From Clostridiales bacterium (GTDB lineage Bacteria; Bacillota; Clostridia; Christensenellales; JAISNN01), in assembly GCA_031275485.1 (NCBI GenBank), contig JAISOS010000073.1, positions 1 through 64,000 of the forward strand: 64,000 nt of DNA, written 5' to 3'. This document shows, piece after piece, positions 1 through 9,267 of the stretch. Made by a program: the position numbers and the translations under genes. How positions within the stretch are numbered: position 1 is the first letter of the stretch; every line of letters starts with the position of its first letter. A model generated the notes under the pieces. It ran no database searches. It had not been told where the DNA came from and saw only the letters and a list, made by a program, of their open reading frames with translations.

Positions 1-153
1 TTCTTGACCCACGTTAGGTTCCCCCTTTGATACTTTTTTTGCCTTCTCAACACTATTGTACCGAAGCCCCCCTCGCGGGTCTCTTTTTATCCGTTGCTTT
101 TCATTTTATAACTTGCCAATTGCTTAAAAAATATTTTTACGGCGTTAAATCAA

Positions 154-182
154 TTGCATTTATCATGTAAATGATGTATAAT
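154..182 (+). promoter_or_regulatory. putative sigma-A type promoter of the lipoprotein gene
   Basis: TTGCAT (154-159), 17-nt spacer, TATAAT (177-182), upstream of the 262 start codon. Confidence 0.55.
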
Positions 183-261
183 AAAAAATAATTATAATGA
201 TTTAAGATTGTTAAAAATAGACTATAGGTTTACGTTCGCAAAAAAAGGAGAATCTCAAAAA

Positions 262-2355
262 ATGAAGAGGAAAATTTTTCTCATAACCGCGCTGATAATC
301 TGTCTTTCGTTCGTCTTTTCGTCGTGCGCGCTGTTGACACTGAACGAGGAGCGCCGCAGTAAAAATATCGTCGCGACGGTTTACTACACCGCCGGCAACG
401 GAAATGAATATTCGCGGAGCATAAACAGGCTTCGCCTTACGCAGACCGTCAATCAAGTTTTAAATCAGTATTACAACTATTACGGTAGCCTGCCCGACGG
501 CTTCGACATGGCCGAGGAGGTTGACGGAATTTTGGAGCAGCTTTGCGACTACGAGCTGACGGTTCTTTACGCTATAGACTATCTCTCGCAGGCAAAGGCG
601 GGATATATATATGCCGAAGGCGAGAATAAAGGCAAATGGAACGGAAACAAGGGCTACGCGTTTTTGGAAAATATCGTTCCCGACAATGCGTATACGGACG
701 CGAACAAGGACGTCTGCAACGGCGCGGTAAAAGCCGAAAGCGCGGTTTTGACCCGCGCGGAATTTGATAAGGTAATAAAGAACACGAATGAGCAGTACGA
801 AACGCTGTTCAAGGAATATTTGAGCACCGTCGAGGCGGAGCAAAAAGCGCGCGAGGACGCGAAGAAGGACGAGGCGGATGAAATCGACGAGGGTGAGGAT
901 GAAAAAACTTTGACTCCGCACATCGTTAAGACTGCCGAGGAGGAGGAATTCGAGTACGACGCCGAAATAGAGGAGATAACCAAGCGTTATCCCGACGATT
1001 ATTTGGAATTCACGGGCATAAACGAGGCCCAAAAGAACGGCGACGCGAAAGAAGCGTCAAACCGCAAGGACGCATGGAACAGGACGAAATCGGCTTTGAC
1101 AAAGGCGTTTATAGATTACGATTACCTTTTGGAGCAGGCGCTGGAAAGTATGGTTATATACGAATACAAGCGCGAACTTACGAGCTATAAAAAAGTAACC
1201 GAGGGGGAGATAGAGGCTTATTTACAAAAAATTATAGAAGAGAATAAGAAAACCTACAAAAAAACGGACGACTACGTTACCGCTATGAACTCATCCTACG
1301 ACGGTATTTATTATCACAAAAACGTTGACGGCAAATATTTTTACGTCAGAAATATAGTTCTTACCTTTGACGAGGCGACGCTTGCGGCGGTGAACGCTTA
1401 CATTCAAAACAATTATAAGGACGCGGACGCGGCGGAAGCGGATCCAAAATTTGTGAAAATGGTAGAGGATCTTGCGAGAGACATAAAGGTCAACGTTTCA
1501 AATATATTCTACGATCCGAATGACGGAACATTGCTGTTTTATAAGCCCGACGAATCGTTTTTTAGCGAGAAAGAATTGGAGGATATAGAGCAATTAAAGG
1601 CGGAAATAGCCGACGAGGAATGGGGTAACGCGGAATTTATAGAGAAAATAGAGACTGAATGGGAGGAAAATCCGCGCATAATATTCTTGCTTTCGGCGGC
1701 GGTAGGAGTATCCGACGCGTATGTCGTCGAGGGCGTAAGCGCGGCTATGATTTTGGATATTTACGCGAAGTATATGGAAAAGGTGGAAGAAAACAGAATC
1801 ACAAACGAAGAGAGCGATTTAATCTACGCGAAAAATATACTCGAGGCGTTTGACGCGTGGTTTTACGCGCTGAACGAGGACGGCGAGTCTTCTTTCAATT
1901 CCGCTCAGGGTTATTTCGTATATGAGGACGTCGGCTATTATAAGTCGTTTTTGGATCTAAGCGACGCGCTTTACGAAAGCGGCTTGGGCGGAATCGGCGG
2001 CGGTAACGCCGTGGGGAATTATTATTATGAGGAAAGCGGTAAAAAAGCGTATGGAAAGGCGTCGCGCGCGGGCTATCATATGCTTATGATTTCATACGTG
2101 CCTTTCGGACAGGAATCGGACGTCGTTCTTGACGACGGTTCGGGCGACGGCACGCTCGGCTTGGATCATATCCTCGACTATTATGCGGACGCGGATAATG
2201 ACGTTAGAACGGCTATCAAAAACATTTTGCAAGAGGAGAGCGACAACAACCTCTACTTTGTGGAGCAGAGGAGTGTGTTACGGTTAAAAGACGAGGGCAG
2301 AGCAAGATATGAAACCGTTGAAAAAAATTATAAGGATTTGAAAAAATCGTCGTAA
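262..2355 (+). CDS. hypothetical lipoprotein, possibly secreted-foldase-like
   Basis: ORF 208..2355; ATG at 262 follows AAAGGAG; signal peptide with lipobox-like FSSC; internal acidic Glu/Asp stretch; no family recognised confidently. Confidence 0.75.
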   Translation: MKRKIFLITALIICLSFVFSSCALLTLNEERRSKNIVATVYYTAGNGNEYSRSINRLRLTQTVNQVLNQYYNYYGSLPDGFDMAEEVDGILEQLCDYELTVLYAIDYLSQAKAGYIYAEGENKGKWNGNKGYAFLENIVPDNAYTDANKDVCNGAVKAESAVLTRAEFDKVIKNTNEQYETLFKEYLSTVEAEQKAREDAKKDEADEIDEGEDEKTLTPHIVKTAEEEEFEYDAEIEEITKRYPDDYLEFTGINEAQKNGDAKEASNRKDAWNRTKSALTKAFIDYDYLLEQALESMVIYEYKRELTSYKKVTEGEIEAYLQKIIEENKKTYKKTDDYVTAMNSSYDGIYYHKNVDGKYFYVRNIVLTFDEATLAAVNAYIQNNYKDADAAEADPKFVKMVEDLARDIKVNVSNIFYDPNDGTLLFYKPDESFFSEKELEDIEQLKAEIADEEWGNAEFIEKIETEWEENPRIIFLLSAAVGVSDAYVVEGVSAAMILDIYAKYMEKVEENRITNEESDLIYAKNILEAFDAWFYALNEDGESSFNSAQGYFVYEDVGYYKSFLDLSDALYESGLGGIGGGNAVGNYYYEESGKKAYGKASRAGYHMLMISYVPFGQESDVVLDDGSGDGTLGLDHILDYYADADNDVRTAIKNILQEESDNNLYFVEQRSVLRLKDEGRARYETVEKNYKDLKKSS

Positions 2356-2416
2356 GAGACGGCGCATTGTCAAGAGAGTCATACCGTAAACGGCGGCGGA
2401 ACGCGGCGCGCGATAC

Positions 2417-2470
2417 CCGAAAGAGTTTTTAAAAGACGGATAAAATGCCGTCTTTTAAAAACTCTTTCGG
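2417..2470 (+). terminator. 23-bp perfect inverted repeat, probable terminator or processing hairpin
   Basis: CCGAAAGAGTTTTTAAAAGACGG - 8 nt loop - CCGTCTTTTAAAAACTCTTTCGG, just after the lipoprotein stop; no strong T-tract follows. Confidence 0.6.
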
Positions 2471-2761
2471 CGGTTTCCGGTTTGTTTTATCGGGAGTATC
2501 TTTTTTGTAAATTTCTTGGATGCCTCCCCCTTTCAAAAAGTGCGGGACTAATCGGGGACTTTGTAGCGGGGGTTCGGCAAAAAAGCGCAACCGCAGGTTT
2601 CGATTATATTTCGCAAAAAAAAACTTGTCGCAACGCTCGACTCGAACAGAGTTGCAAAAAATGGAAGTTTTTGAAAAAAGGCGCGGCGGGGGAATTTTTT
2701 TCAAAAAAGGTTTTCTTGCATAGCTTTTCCTTTTTTCAAAAAATGCGGAGAGTTTCGAAAA

Positions 2762-3457
2762 ATGTTAAAACCGGGAGAAAGTTTTGACAGCCTTGAATAC
2801 AAGGGGCTTGGCATAATTCAGCGCGCGGAGTTGTATCGTTTTACCTCGGATGCGGTCGCTTTGGCAAACTATGTTAAGGCACGTCCGACGGACAGGGTTT
2901 TGGATTTGGGTTCGGGCTCGGGCATTATCGGCACGCTGATTGCCGCAAAGCGCGGCGCATCCGTTGTCGGCGTGGAGATACAGGCGGAGTTGTGCGATAT
3001 GGCGGAGCGTAGCGCGCAAATAAACGGCTTGTTGGAAAAACTGGAGTTTTTGAATATGCGGGTGCAGGACGCGCGAGACGCGAGTGCGGATGTCGGTAAA
3101 CCGTTGCCGCGCGGAGGTTTCGATGCAATCGTTTCCAATCCGCCCTACGGGAAAAGAGCGGACGCGGCGGGTATATCCAATATGTCTGAGGCAATCGCGC
3201 GCGCCGAATGTGAAATTACGCTCGGCGAAATCGTAGCGGCGGCGGCGTTCTTTTTGCGGTTCGGCGGGCGGTTCTATACCGTGATAAAAATGCGGCGCCT
3301 GGCGGAAATCCTGTCGCTTATGACCGCGAATAAGATTGAGCCGAAGGAACTGATTCTAATAATTAACGCGCCGGATAAACCGCCCGATACCGCTCTGATA
3401 TGCGGTATACGCGGTGGCAAAACTGGTATGAAAACGTCGCTACGATATAATTTTTAG
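2762..3457 (+). CDS. tRNA1(Val) (adenine(37)-N6)-methyltransferase-like (TrmN6/YfiC family)
   Basis: Class I SAM motif VLDLGSGSGIIG, N6-adenine MTase motif SNPPYGK; position upstream of rsmI is typical of Firmicutes. Confidence 0.85.
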   Translation: MLKPGESFDSLEYKGLGIIQRAELYRFTSDAVALANYVKARPTDRVLDLGSGSGIIGTLIAAKRGASVVGVEIQAELCDMAERSAQINGLLEKLEFLNMRVQDARDASADVGKPLPRGGFDAIVSNPPYGKRADAAGISNMSEAIARAECEITLGEIVAAAAFFLRFGGRFYTVIKMRRLAEILSLMTANKIEPKELILIINAPDKPPDTALICGIRGGKTGMKTSLRYNF

Positions 3458-3521
3458 GGAGAAGAGAAGGGGCTTATACGGGGTCTTTTCTTGGGAGAAA
3501 AGGCTTTCCCCCGCATAAAAA

Positions 3522-4448
3522 ATGCGAGAAAAAGGAATACTTTACGTGGTAGCCACGCCGATAGGTAATCTCGGCGATATATCGGGACGCGCTTTAGATA
3601 CGCTGTCGTCGGTCGATATAATAGCGGCGGAGGACACCCGCCGTTCGGGGCTTATGCTGTCGCGGTTAGGGATCAAGAAACCGCTTATAAGCTATTATAA
3701 GGAAAAGGAAAAGAGTCGCGCCGTTCTTATAGTCGATAGACTGAAAGAGGGGAAGACCGTCGCCCTGATTTCCGACGCGGGTACGCCCTGTGTTTCCGAT
3801 CCGGGCGCGGAGCTTGTCAGACTCGCGAGAGAGGAGGGCATACCCGTTTCGCCGATTCCGGGTGCGTGCGCGGCGACGGCGGCGTTTTCGGTCAGCGGTA
3901 TCGGCGGAAACGGATTCGGAGGATGCGGCAAACACGAAAACGGCGAACGCGAATACGAAAGCGACGGAGGTAAATGCGGGAACGGCGGACGCGGCGAAGG
4001 TTTGAGCGGCTATGTTTTCATCGGTTTTTTGCCGCGAAAGGCAAAGGACAGGAAATCCTTAATCGGAGCGTTCGTCTCGTCGCCGCTACCTTTGATTTTT
4101 TATTCCGCGCCGCACGACGCGCAAAAGGATTTGGAATTTTTATACGGCGAACTGGGCGCGCGGCGCGTATATATAATGCGCGAAATGACAAAAATTTACG
4201 AGGAAATAATAACGGGCGTTTTGGGGGAGTTATTACTTGAAAATCCCAAGGGCGAATTCGTCGTGATAGTCGAGGGAGCGGGCTTTGCGCCGCCGCCGTC
4301 CAATTTGACGGAAGAGGAGGAACTTGCGGAATTGTTGGCGGGCGGGATGTCTTCGAAAGAAGCCGTAAAGACGGTTGCGAAAAACCGTAAAACGGCGAAG
4401 GACGTAATTTACAAAAAATATTCGACAATGAAAAAAAATGACGAATAA
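3522..4448 (+). CDS. rsmI: 16S rRNA (cytidine(1402)-2'-O)-methyltransferase
   Basis: LYVVATPIGNLGDISGRAL, EDTRRSG, ISDAGTPCVSDPGAELV, FIGFLPRK, FYSAPHD motifs. Confidence 0.95.
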   Translation: MREKGILYVVATPIGNLGDISGRALDTLSSVDIIAAEDTRRSGLMLSRLGIKKPLISYYKEKEKSRAVLIVDRLKEGKTVALISDAGTPCVSDPGAELVRLAREEGIPVSPIPGACAATAAFSVSGIGGNGFGGCGKHENGEREYESDGGKCGNGGRGEGLSGYVFIGFLPRKAKDRKSLIGAFVSSPLPLIFYSAPHDAQKDLEFLYGELGARRVYIMREMTKIYEEIITGVLGELLLENPKGEFVVIVEGAGFAPPPSNLTEEEELAELLAGGMSSKEAVKTVAKNRKTAKDVIYKKYSTMKKNDE

Positions 4449-4612
4449 AGACGAAAACCGGGAAGAATGAAGAATTCGATTTACAAAAAAATATTCGGCG
4501 GCATAAAAAAGCCGAAAAGAAGAGTGAAAACGAAAAGTAACAGAGATTGTAATTTGCAAAAAAATATTCGGCAAGGTTGAAACGGCGCGAAAAAGACGCA
4601 CGAGGGAATATC

Positions 4613-5698
4613 ATGAAATTTTCCGAATTGCTTAAGGGGCTTACTCCCTATACTGCGGGAGAGCAGCCTAAGAATAAAAAATATATAAAGCTCAACACCA
4701 ACGAAAACGCCTATCCGCCTTCGCCGTCCGTGCGCGGAGTATTGGCGGCTTTCGACGCGGACGCGCTCAGACTCTATCCGGATCCCGACGCGTCGGAATT
4801 GAAGCTCACGCTTGCCGAGCGGTACGGTTTAAGTCCCGAAAATATTTTTACTGGAAATGGTAGCGACGAGATTTTGGGCTTTTGTTTTCCGGCGTTTTTC
4901 GACCGCGAAAGCCCGCCCGTGCTGTTTCCGGACGTCACATACAGTTTCTATCCCGTGTACGCCGCTCTCTACGGCATACCCTACAAGACGCCTCCTCTTC
5001 GCGCGGATTATACGGTGGACGCCGCTTGCTATTCGCCTCTCGTTTCACCCTCGCAGGGAGTGATTATAGCCAATCCCAACGCGCCCACGGGCATAGCGCT
5101 TCCGCTTTACGGAATAGAGGAAATTCTCGTGCAAAACCGCGAAACCGTCGTTATCGTAGACGAGGCTTACGCGGAATTCGGCGGCGTTACCGCGATGCCT
5201 CTGATTGACGAATACGACAATCTTTTAGTCGTGCGCACGTTCTCCAAGGCCTATTCGCTCGCGGGCATACGCTGCGGCTACGCGGTTGGGCAAAAGCCGT
5301 TGATAGACGCGCTCGGCGTTATAAAAAACAGCTTTAACAGCTACACGCTTGACAGTCTGACGATAAAGATCGCCGCCGCCGCATGTCGAGATATGGAATA
5401 CTACGATATGATTAACGAGCGGATAGCAAACATACGCGACGGTGCGGCGCGAAGATTGAGAGCGGACGGTTTTACCGTACTCGATTCGGCGGCGAATTTT
5501 TTATTTCTGAAAAAAGACGGCGTGTGCGGTGAACGGCTTTTTTCCGCGCTCAAAGAACGCGGGATTCTGACGCGGCATTTTAAGGGTTCGCGCACCTCCG
5601 ATTTTATCAGAGCTACCGTCGGAACGGACACGGAAACCGAGGTTTTTTGCGGCGCCGTAAAGGAAATCGCGGACGGTATTTTGCATGGGAAAGGGTGA
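4613..5698 (+). CDS. hisC: histidinol-phosphate aminotransferase
   Basis: KLNTNENAYPPSPSV, NPNAPTG, VDEAYAEF, RTFSKAYSLAGIRCGY motifs; start at 4613 preferred over ORF start 4577. Confidence 0.9.
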   Translation: MKFSELLKGLTPYTAGEQPKNKKYIKLNTNENAYPPSPSVRGVLAAFDADALRLYPDPDASELKLTLAERYGLSPENIFTGNGSDEILGFCFPAFFDRESPPVLFPDVTYSFYPVYAALYGIPYKTPPLRADYTVDAACYSPLVSPSQGVIIANPNAPTGIALPLYGIEEILVQNRETVVIVDEAYAEFGGVTAMPLIDEYDNLLVVRTFSKAYSLAGIRCGYAVGQKPLIDALGVIKNSFNSYTLDSLTIKIAAAACRDMEYYDMINERIANIRDGAARRLRADGFTVLDSAANFLFLKKDGVCGERLFSALKERGILTRHFKGSRTSDFIRATVGTDTETEVFCGAVKEIADGILHGKG

Positions 5699-5716
5699 GA
5701 TTTTTTTAATTTACCC

Positions 5717-5752
5717 GGCGGAAACCCTTTGTTCGCAAAAAGGGTTTCCGCC
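5717..5752 (+). repeat. Family A palindrome copy
   Basis: GGCGGAAACCCTTTGTTCGCAAAAAGGGTTTCCGCC. Confidence 0.85.
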
Positions 5753-6057
5753 GCGCCCTTATCCCAAAATACTCAACGTAATATTTAAAACGTATCTACG
5801 AAAGCGTTCGTTATAAAGACCGTCCGAATATTTCCTTTTAAATGCGCCGAAAAAGTCCCTTTTTAGACCCGCACGGCGTGCGCGGCAAAAGAAATGCCGC
5901 TTTAAACGGTGGAACAAAGTCCTGTTTGAATAGGAAATTTATAGGGCGTATCCGTAAAAAGGATTCGGCGCGTCGTTCGCGGGACTGCGCTGCTTATGCA
6001 ATGTCGATTTATAACGGATATAATATATTAAATATTATGAAGGTTTTTTAGAGAGGG

Positions 6058-6100
6058 GCATCGGGGGACTTTTGTTCGCAAAAGGTTCTCCGTGCATAAA
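6058..6100 (+). repeat. Family A palindrome copy (degenerate)
   Basis: GGGGGACTTTTGTTCGCAAAAGGTTCTCCGTGCATAAA, 31 nt before the 6131 start. Confidence 0.7.
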
Positions 6101-6130
6101 TCTCCTCATTAAAAAAATCTAAGGTAAGAA

Positions 6131-7387
6131 ATGAAAGACAAGCTGATCCCGTTAATTATCGGCAAGGGACCGGAGAAAAAGTGGACGTTGAACAAAGCGT
6201 CGCGGGTCGCGCTTTTCATCGTCAGTTTTTTCGTCGCGGGTTATGCGCTTTTTGTTTCCTTGTCGTCGGGCGGCAGGGTAGTCGGTTTGAGCGGTTTTTT
6301 ATCGGCGGTTACGGCGAACGGCGGCTGGTTTCTCATAGCGGTTTTGCTGTTTTTGACGGTAATTTTGGCGGAGACGGCGCGGTTTGTCATTTTGATTTAT
6401 GCGACGAAAAAGACATTCCGCCCTGTCTTAGCGTTCAGAACCTTTATGATAGGCAGGTTTTATAGTGCGGTAACGCCTTTCGCGAACGGCGGACAGGGCT
6501 TGCAGGCGCGGATTTTAACGGATGCAAAGCTGGGTAAGGCGGTCTCTTTCAGCGTACCGTTCTCACAGGTTTTTTTAAAGACGCTGACGTGGAACATATT
6601 ACTTTTGATTTTTTTTATTTTCAACTCGCAGGAAATACAGGGCTTGAAGTGGTGGGCGCTTGCGGGTTTGGTTTTCAACGGCATATTTCCACTTTTATTC
6701 TTTATATTTTCTGTCAACGAAAAGGCGGCGAAGCGCATAATCGCCGCAGTTTTAAAGCTAGGTACGCGCGTAAAAATTGTAAAGAACTACGATGCTTTTT
6801 TGGGCGGCGCATGGAGCTTTTTAGAGGATCTGAGTATATCGGTAAAGAGTATCGTTCGCAATTTGCGACCGTTTCTCGCGTTGCTGCTACTGTACGGCGT
6901 CGAGTTTATGGCGGTTATGAGCATACCCTATTTTCTGTTCAAGGGAGCGGGCGCGGACGTAAGTTACAATTTTATGCTCATATCGTATATGTACATATAC
7001 CTTTCCACGACGTTCCTGCCCATACCGGGCGGCGCGGGCGCTTACGAGCTACTTTTTCTCACTATGTATTCGGCTCTCGCGGGCGACGGTATGGCGTATT
7101 GGCTGATGTTCACCATGCGTTTTTTTACGTATTTTTTCTATATAATAGGCGGATATATCGTGCAGTTGGTCGATTCGGCGCTCAAATACGCGCGGAAACG
7201 CCGAGAAATCCGTAGACTCATAGCGGAGCATACCGAGAAGGAAAACCGAAAAAACGAGGCGGCGCGAACGGCTGAAGGCTGTGAGGAGAGCGGCGGGAAG
7301 ACGGACGAAAAAACGATGAAAAAAGTGATAAAAAACAACGGTACGGGGATTGGGAAAGATACAAAAAACGGTAAAAAAACGACGTAG
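6131..7387 (+). CDS. flippase-like / lysylphosphatidylglycerol synthase TM-domain family protein (UPF0104-like)
   Basis: Multi-TM protein; FLPIPGGAGAYE motif characteristic of this family; low-complexity basic C-terminal tail. Confidence 0.75.
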   Translation: MKDKLIPLIIGKGPEKKWTLNKASRVALFIVSFFVAGYALFVSLSSGGRVVGLSGFLSAVTANGGWFLIAVLLFLTVILAETARFVILIYATKKTFRPVLAFRTFMIGRFYSAVTPFANGGQGLQARILTDAKLGKAVSFSVPFSQVFLKTLTWNILLLIFFIFNSQEIQGLKWWALAGLVFNGIFPLLFFIFSVNEKAAKRIIAAVLKLGTRVKIVKNYDAFLGGAWSFLEDLSISVKSIVRNLRPFLALLLLYGVEFMAVMSIPYFLFKGAGADVSYNFMLISYMYIYLSTTFLPIPGGAGAYELLFLTMYSALAGDGMAYWLMFTMRFFTYFFYIIGGYIVQLVDSALKYARKRREIRRLIAEHTEKENRKNEAARTAEGCEESGGKTDEKTMKKVIKNNGTGIGKDTKNGKKTT

Positions 7388-7862
7388 AAAATGACGAAAA
7401 CGATAGAAAAAACGATGAAAAATACGGTAAAAAAGCATAGAAAACGGCGGCGAAAGCGGCAAAAAACACTATAAGGACAACATAGAAAGCGGAAATGGAA
7501 ACGACGCGGCGAACGATACGGAAAATGTAAAAAAAATTGAGAAATGAAGTAAGAAGCGTTTCTTTTACCGGCGACGATCGGAAAAGGTCAAAAACCGCCA
7601 AAAAAAGCGAAAAAAGGAATGAACCCCCTATGAAAAAGAAGTAATATCCGATTTAAAATATAGCCGTACAAAAATACGTCAAAAAAGAAAGCGCGTCGGC
7701 GTGGCGAAACAATGAACACGGAAAGCGAAAGCCGGTCAAGCCTTTTTGAAAAGGCGAAGTCGTCAAGTCGGCGGCGGGGTATTTGCGGTCTCTTTTTTTC
7801 AAAAGAAGATTTAACCGCCGCGAATCCTTAACAGACGCTCTTCACAAAAAATCGGAGACTGT

Positions 7863-9182
7863 ATGGAATTGACAAACAACACGGCGCGTCGAACCGTCAA
7901 ATACGGCGCGGACGACAATGCGGCGCGACAACGCGTATCGGATACATATGCGGACGGCGGCGCGGAGCGACAAGCGGTCAAATGCTGCGGCGCGGGAGAC
8001 GCGGCACGGCATTTAATGAAAGTACATGCGGGCGGCAATGTTACGGTCTGCCACGCGGGCGGCGCGGCGGGGGACTACGCTTCCGCGCTTATAAGGACGC
8101 TTGCCAGGGCGGGATGCGTAATAACCGAGCGACGTGTGACGGGAGGATTTTGCGGTGGCACTGCGGACGCGCTTTTGCCGATAGACGCGATAAGGCTGAT
8201 AATCGGCGTAGGCGGCGAGGAATTTGGAGAAATTTTGGCGGCGGTGGCTTTTGAAAAGAGTGTAAAATCGGCGTATATCCCGACGGTAAAGCGGTATGCG
8301 GAAGCGCCTGCGGATTACGCGGTCTTTTATTACGACGACGGCTTTTTGCGGCGCAGACTCGCGGCTTTCGGCGCGGTGATAGAGGACGGTTCTCTGACGG
8401 ATAAGGCTGGCGAAAAAGAGCGCGTTTCGGCGTTGGGTTTCGGTTTGGCGCGGGTTCTCGGGCGGTTTGAGCGGATTTTTTCCCGTTTAGCGGGCGAGGG
8501 CGTGCTGTATACGGGTGATTACGAAAGGGCATTGCGTATGCTGGACGCGGATTGCGCCGAGGCTTCGGACAATATAAGCGGCTTGTATAGTGTCGACGGT
8601 GTTAACGGCTCTTTGAATTGCGCGGTCGGAGAGAAAAGCGGAAACGGTTCGGACGGCGTAATAAACGGCGGCTATTGCGAAGCGGCGCGTCCGTCGAGCG
8701 CGGTCTACGCTTCGTTGCTGTACAACAAAAAAAATCCGGCCGTCACGACGGGCGAGGCGGCTTTCATAATCTCTTATATTACGGTAAAGCTGTACAAGCT
8801 GTATTTGGAGTGCGGCGCGGTTGATTTGAGCGTACCCAAAAACTATAATTTATGGACGGAGACGCTCGCGAACGGTTTCGGCGCGGATGCGGTGCGGCTT
8901 TTGCGCGATTTGGAATGCTCGGACGCCGATTATTTTCGGCGCGCCCACATTGCGAACGAATACAAGCCGGAACTGCGCGGTCTCATCGGCGAATTGGACG
9001 CGAAACTGTCCACGTTGTTAAAAAAATTTAAGAGAACTTACGCGGACGCGGGCTACTTTGTGAAGGATGCGGTAAAGGGCGGTGAAATAATCCGCTGTAT
9101 CGCGCTTGCCGCGCCCCTATCAGCCGAAAACACGCTTTTAAAGCATATGGACGAACGCGGAATTTTGGACAGATTTTTATAA
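7863..9182 (+). CDS. hypothetical protein, possible divergent iron-containing dehydrogenase / glycerol-1-phosphate dehydrogenase superfamily member
   Basis: Long ORF; IIGVGGEEFGEILAAVAF...YIPTV resembles the nucleotide-binding region and the C-terminal IIRCIALAAPLSAENTLLKHMDERGILD resembles the family C-terminus; repetitive N-terminus. Confidence 0.45.
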   Translation: MELTNNTARRTVKYGADDNAARQRVSDTYADGGAERQAVKCCGAGDAARHLMKVHAGGNVTVCHAGGAAGDYASALIRTLARAGCVITERRVTGGFCGGTADALLPIDAIRLIIGVGGEEFGEILAAVAFEKSVKSAYIPTVKRYAEAPADYAVFYYDDGFLRRRLAAFGAVIEDGSLTDKAGEKERVSALGFGLARVLGRFERIFSRLAGEGVLYTGDYERALRMLDADCAEASDNISGLYSVDGVNGSLNCAVGEKSGNGSDGVINGGYCEAARPSSAVYASLLYNKKNPAVTTGEAAFIISYITVKLYKLYLECGAVDLSVPKNYNLWTETLANGFGADAVRLLRDLECSDADYFRRAHIANEYKPELRGLIGELDAKLSTLLKKFKRTYADAGYFVKDAVKGGEIIRCIALAAPLSAENTLLKHMDERGILDRFL

Positions 9183-9232
9183 ACCGGTTATTTCGAAAAT
9201 GACGTTCGATTAGGGCGGTTTGCAAGTTTAAT

Positions 9233-9267
9233 AAATATAGCCGTTATAAAATATAACGGCTATATTT
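9233..9267. terminator. bidirectional terminator-like hairpin between convergent genes
   Basis: Perfect 16-bp inverted repeat AAATATAGCCGTTATA-AAA-TATAACGGCTATATTT; overlaps the stop codon of the minus-strand gene. Confidence 0.7.

Noticed and set aside
2482-2787. ORFs in the 2429-2787 region
   Set aside because: Overlap hairpin/repeat sequence on both strands and run into the methyltransferase gene; no coding motifs
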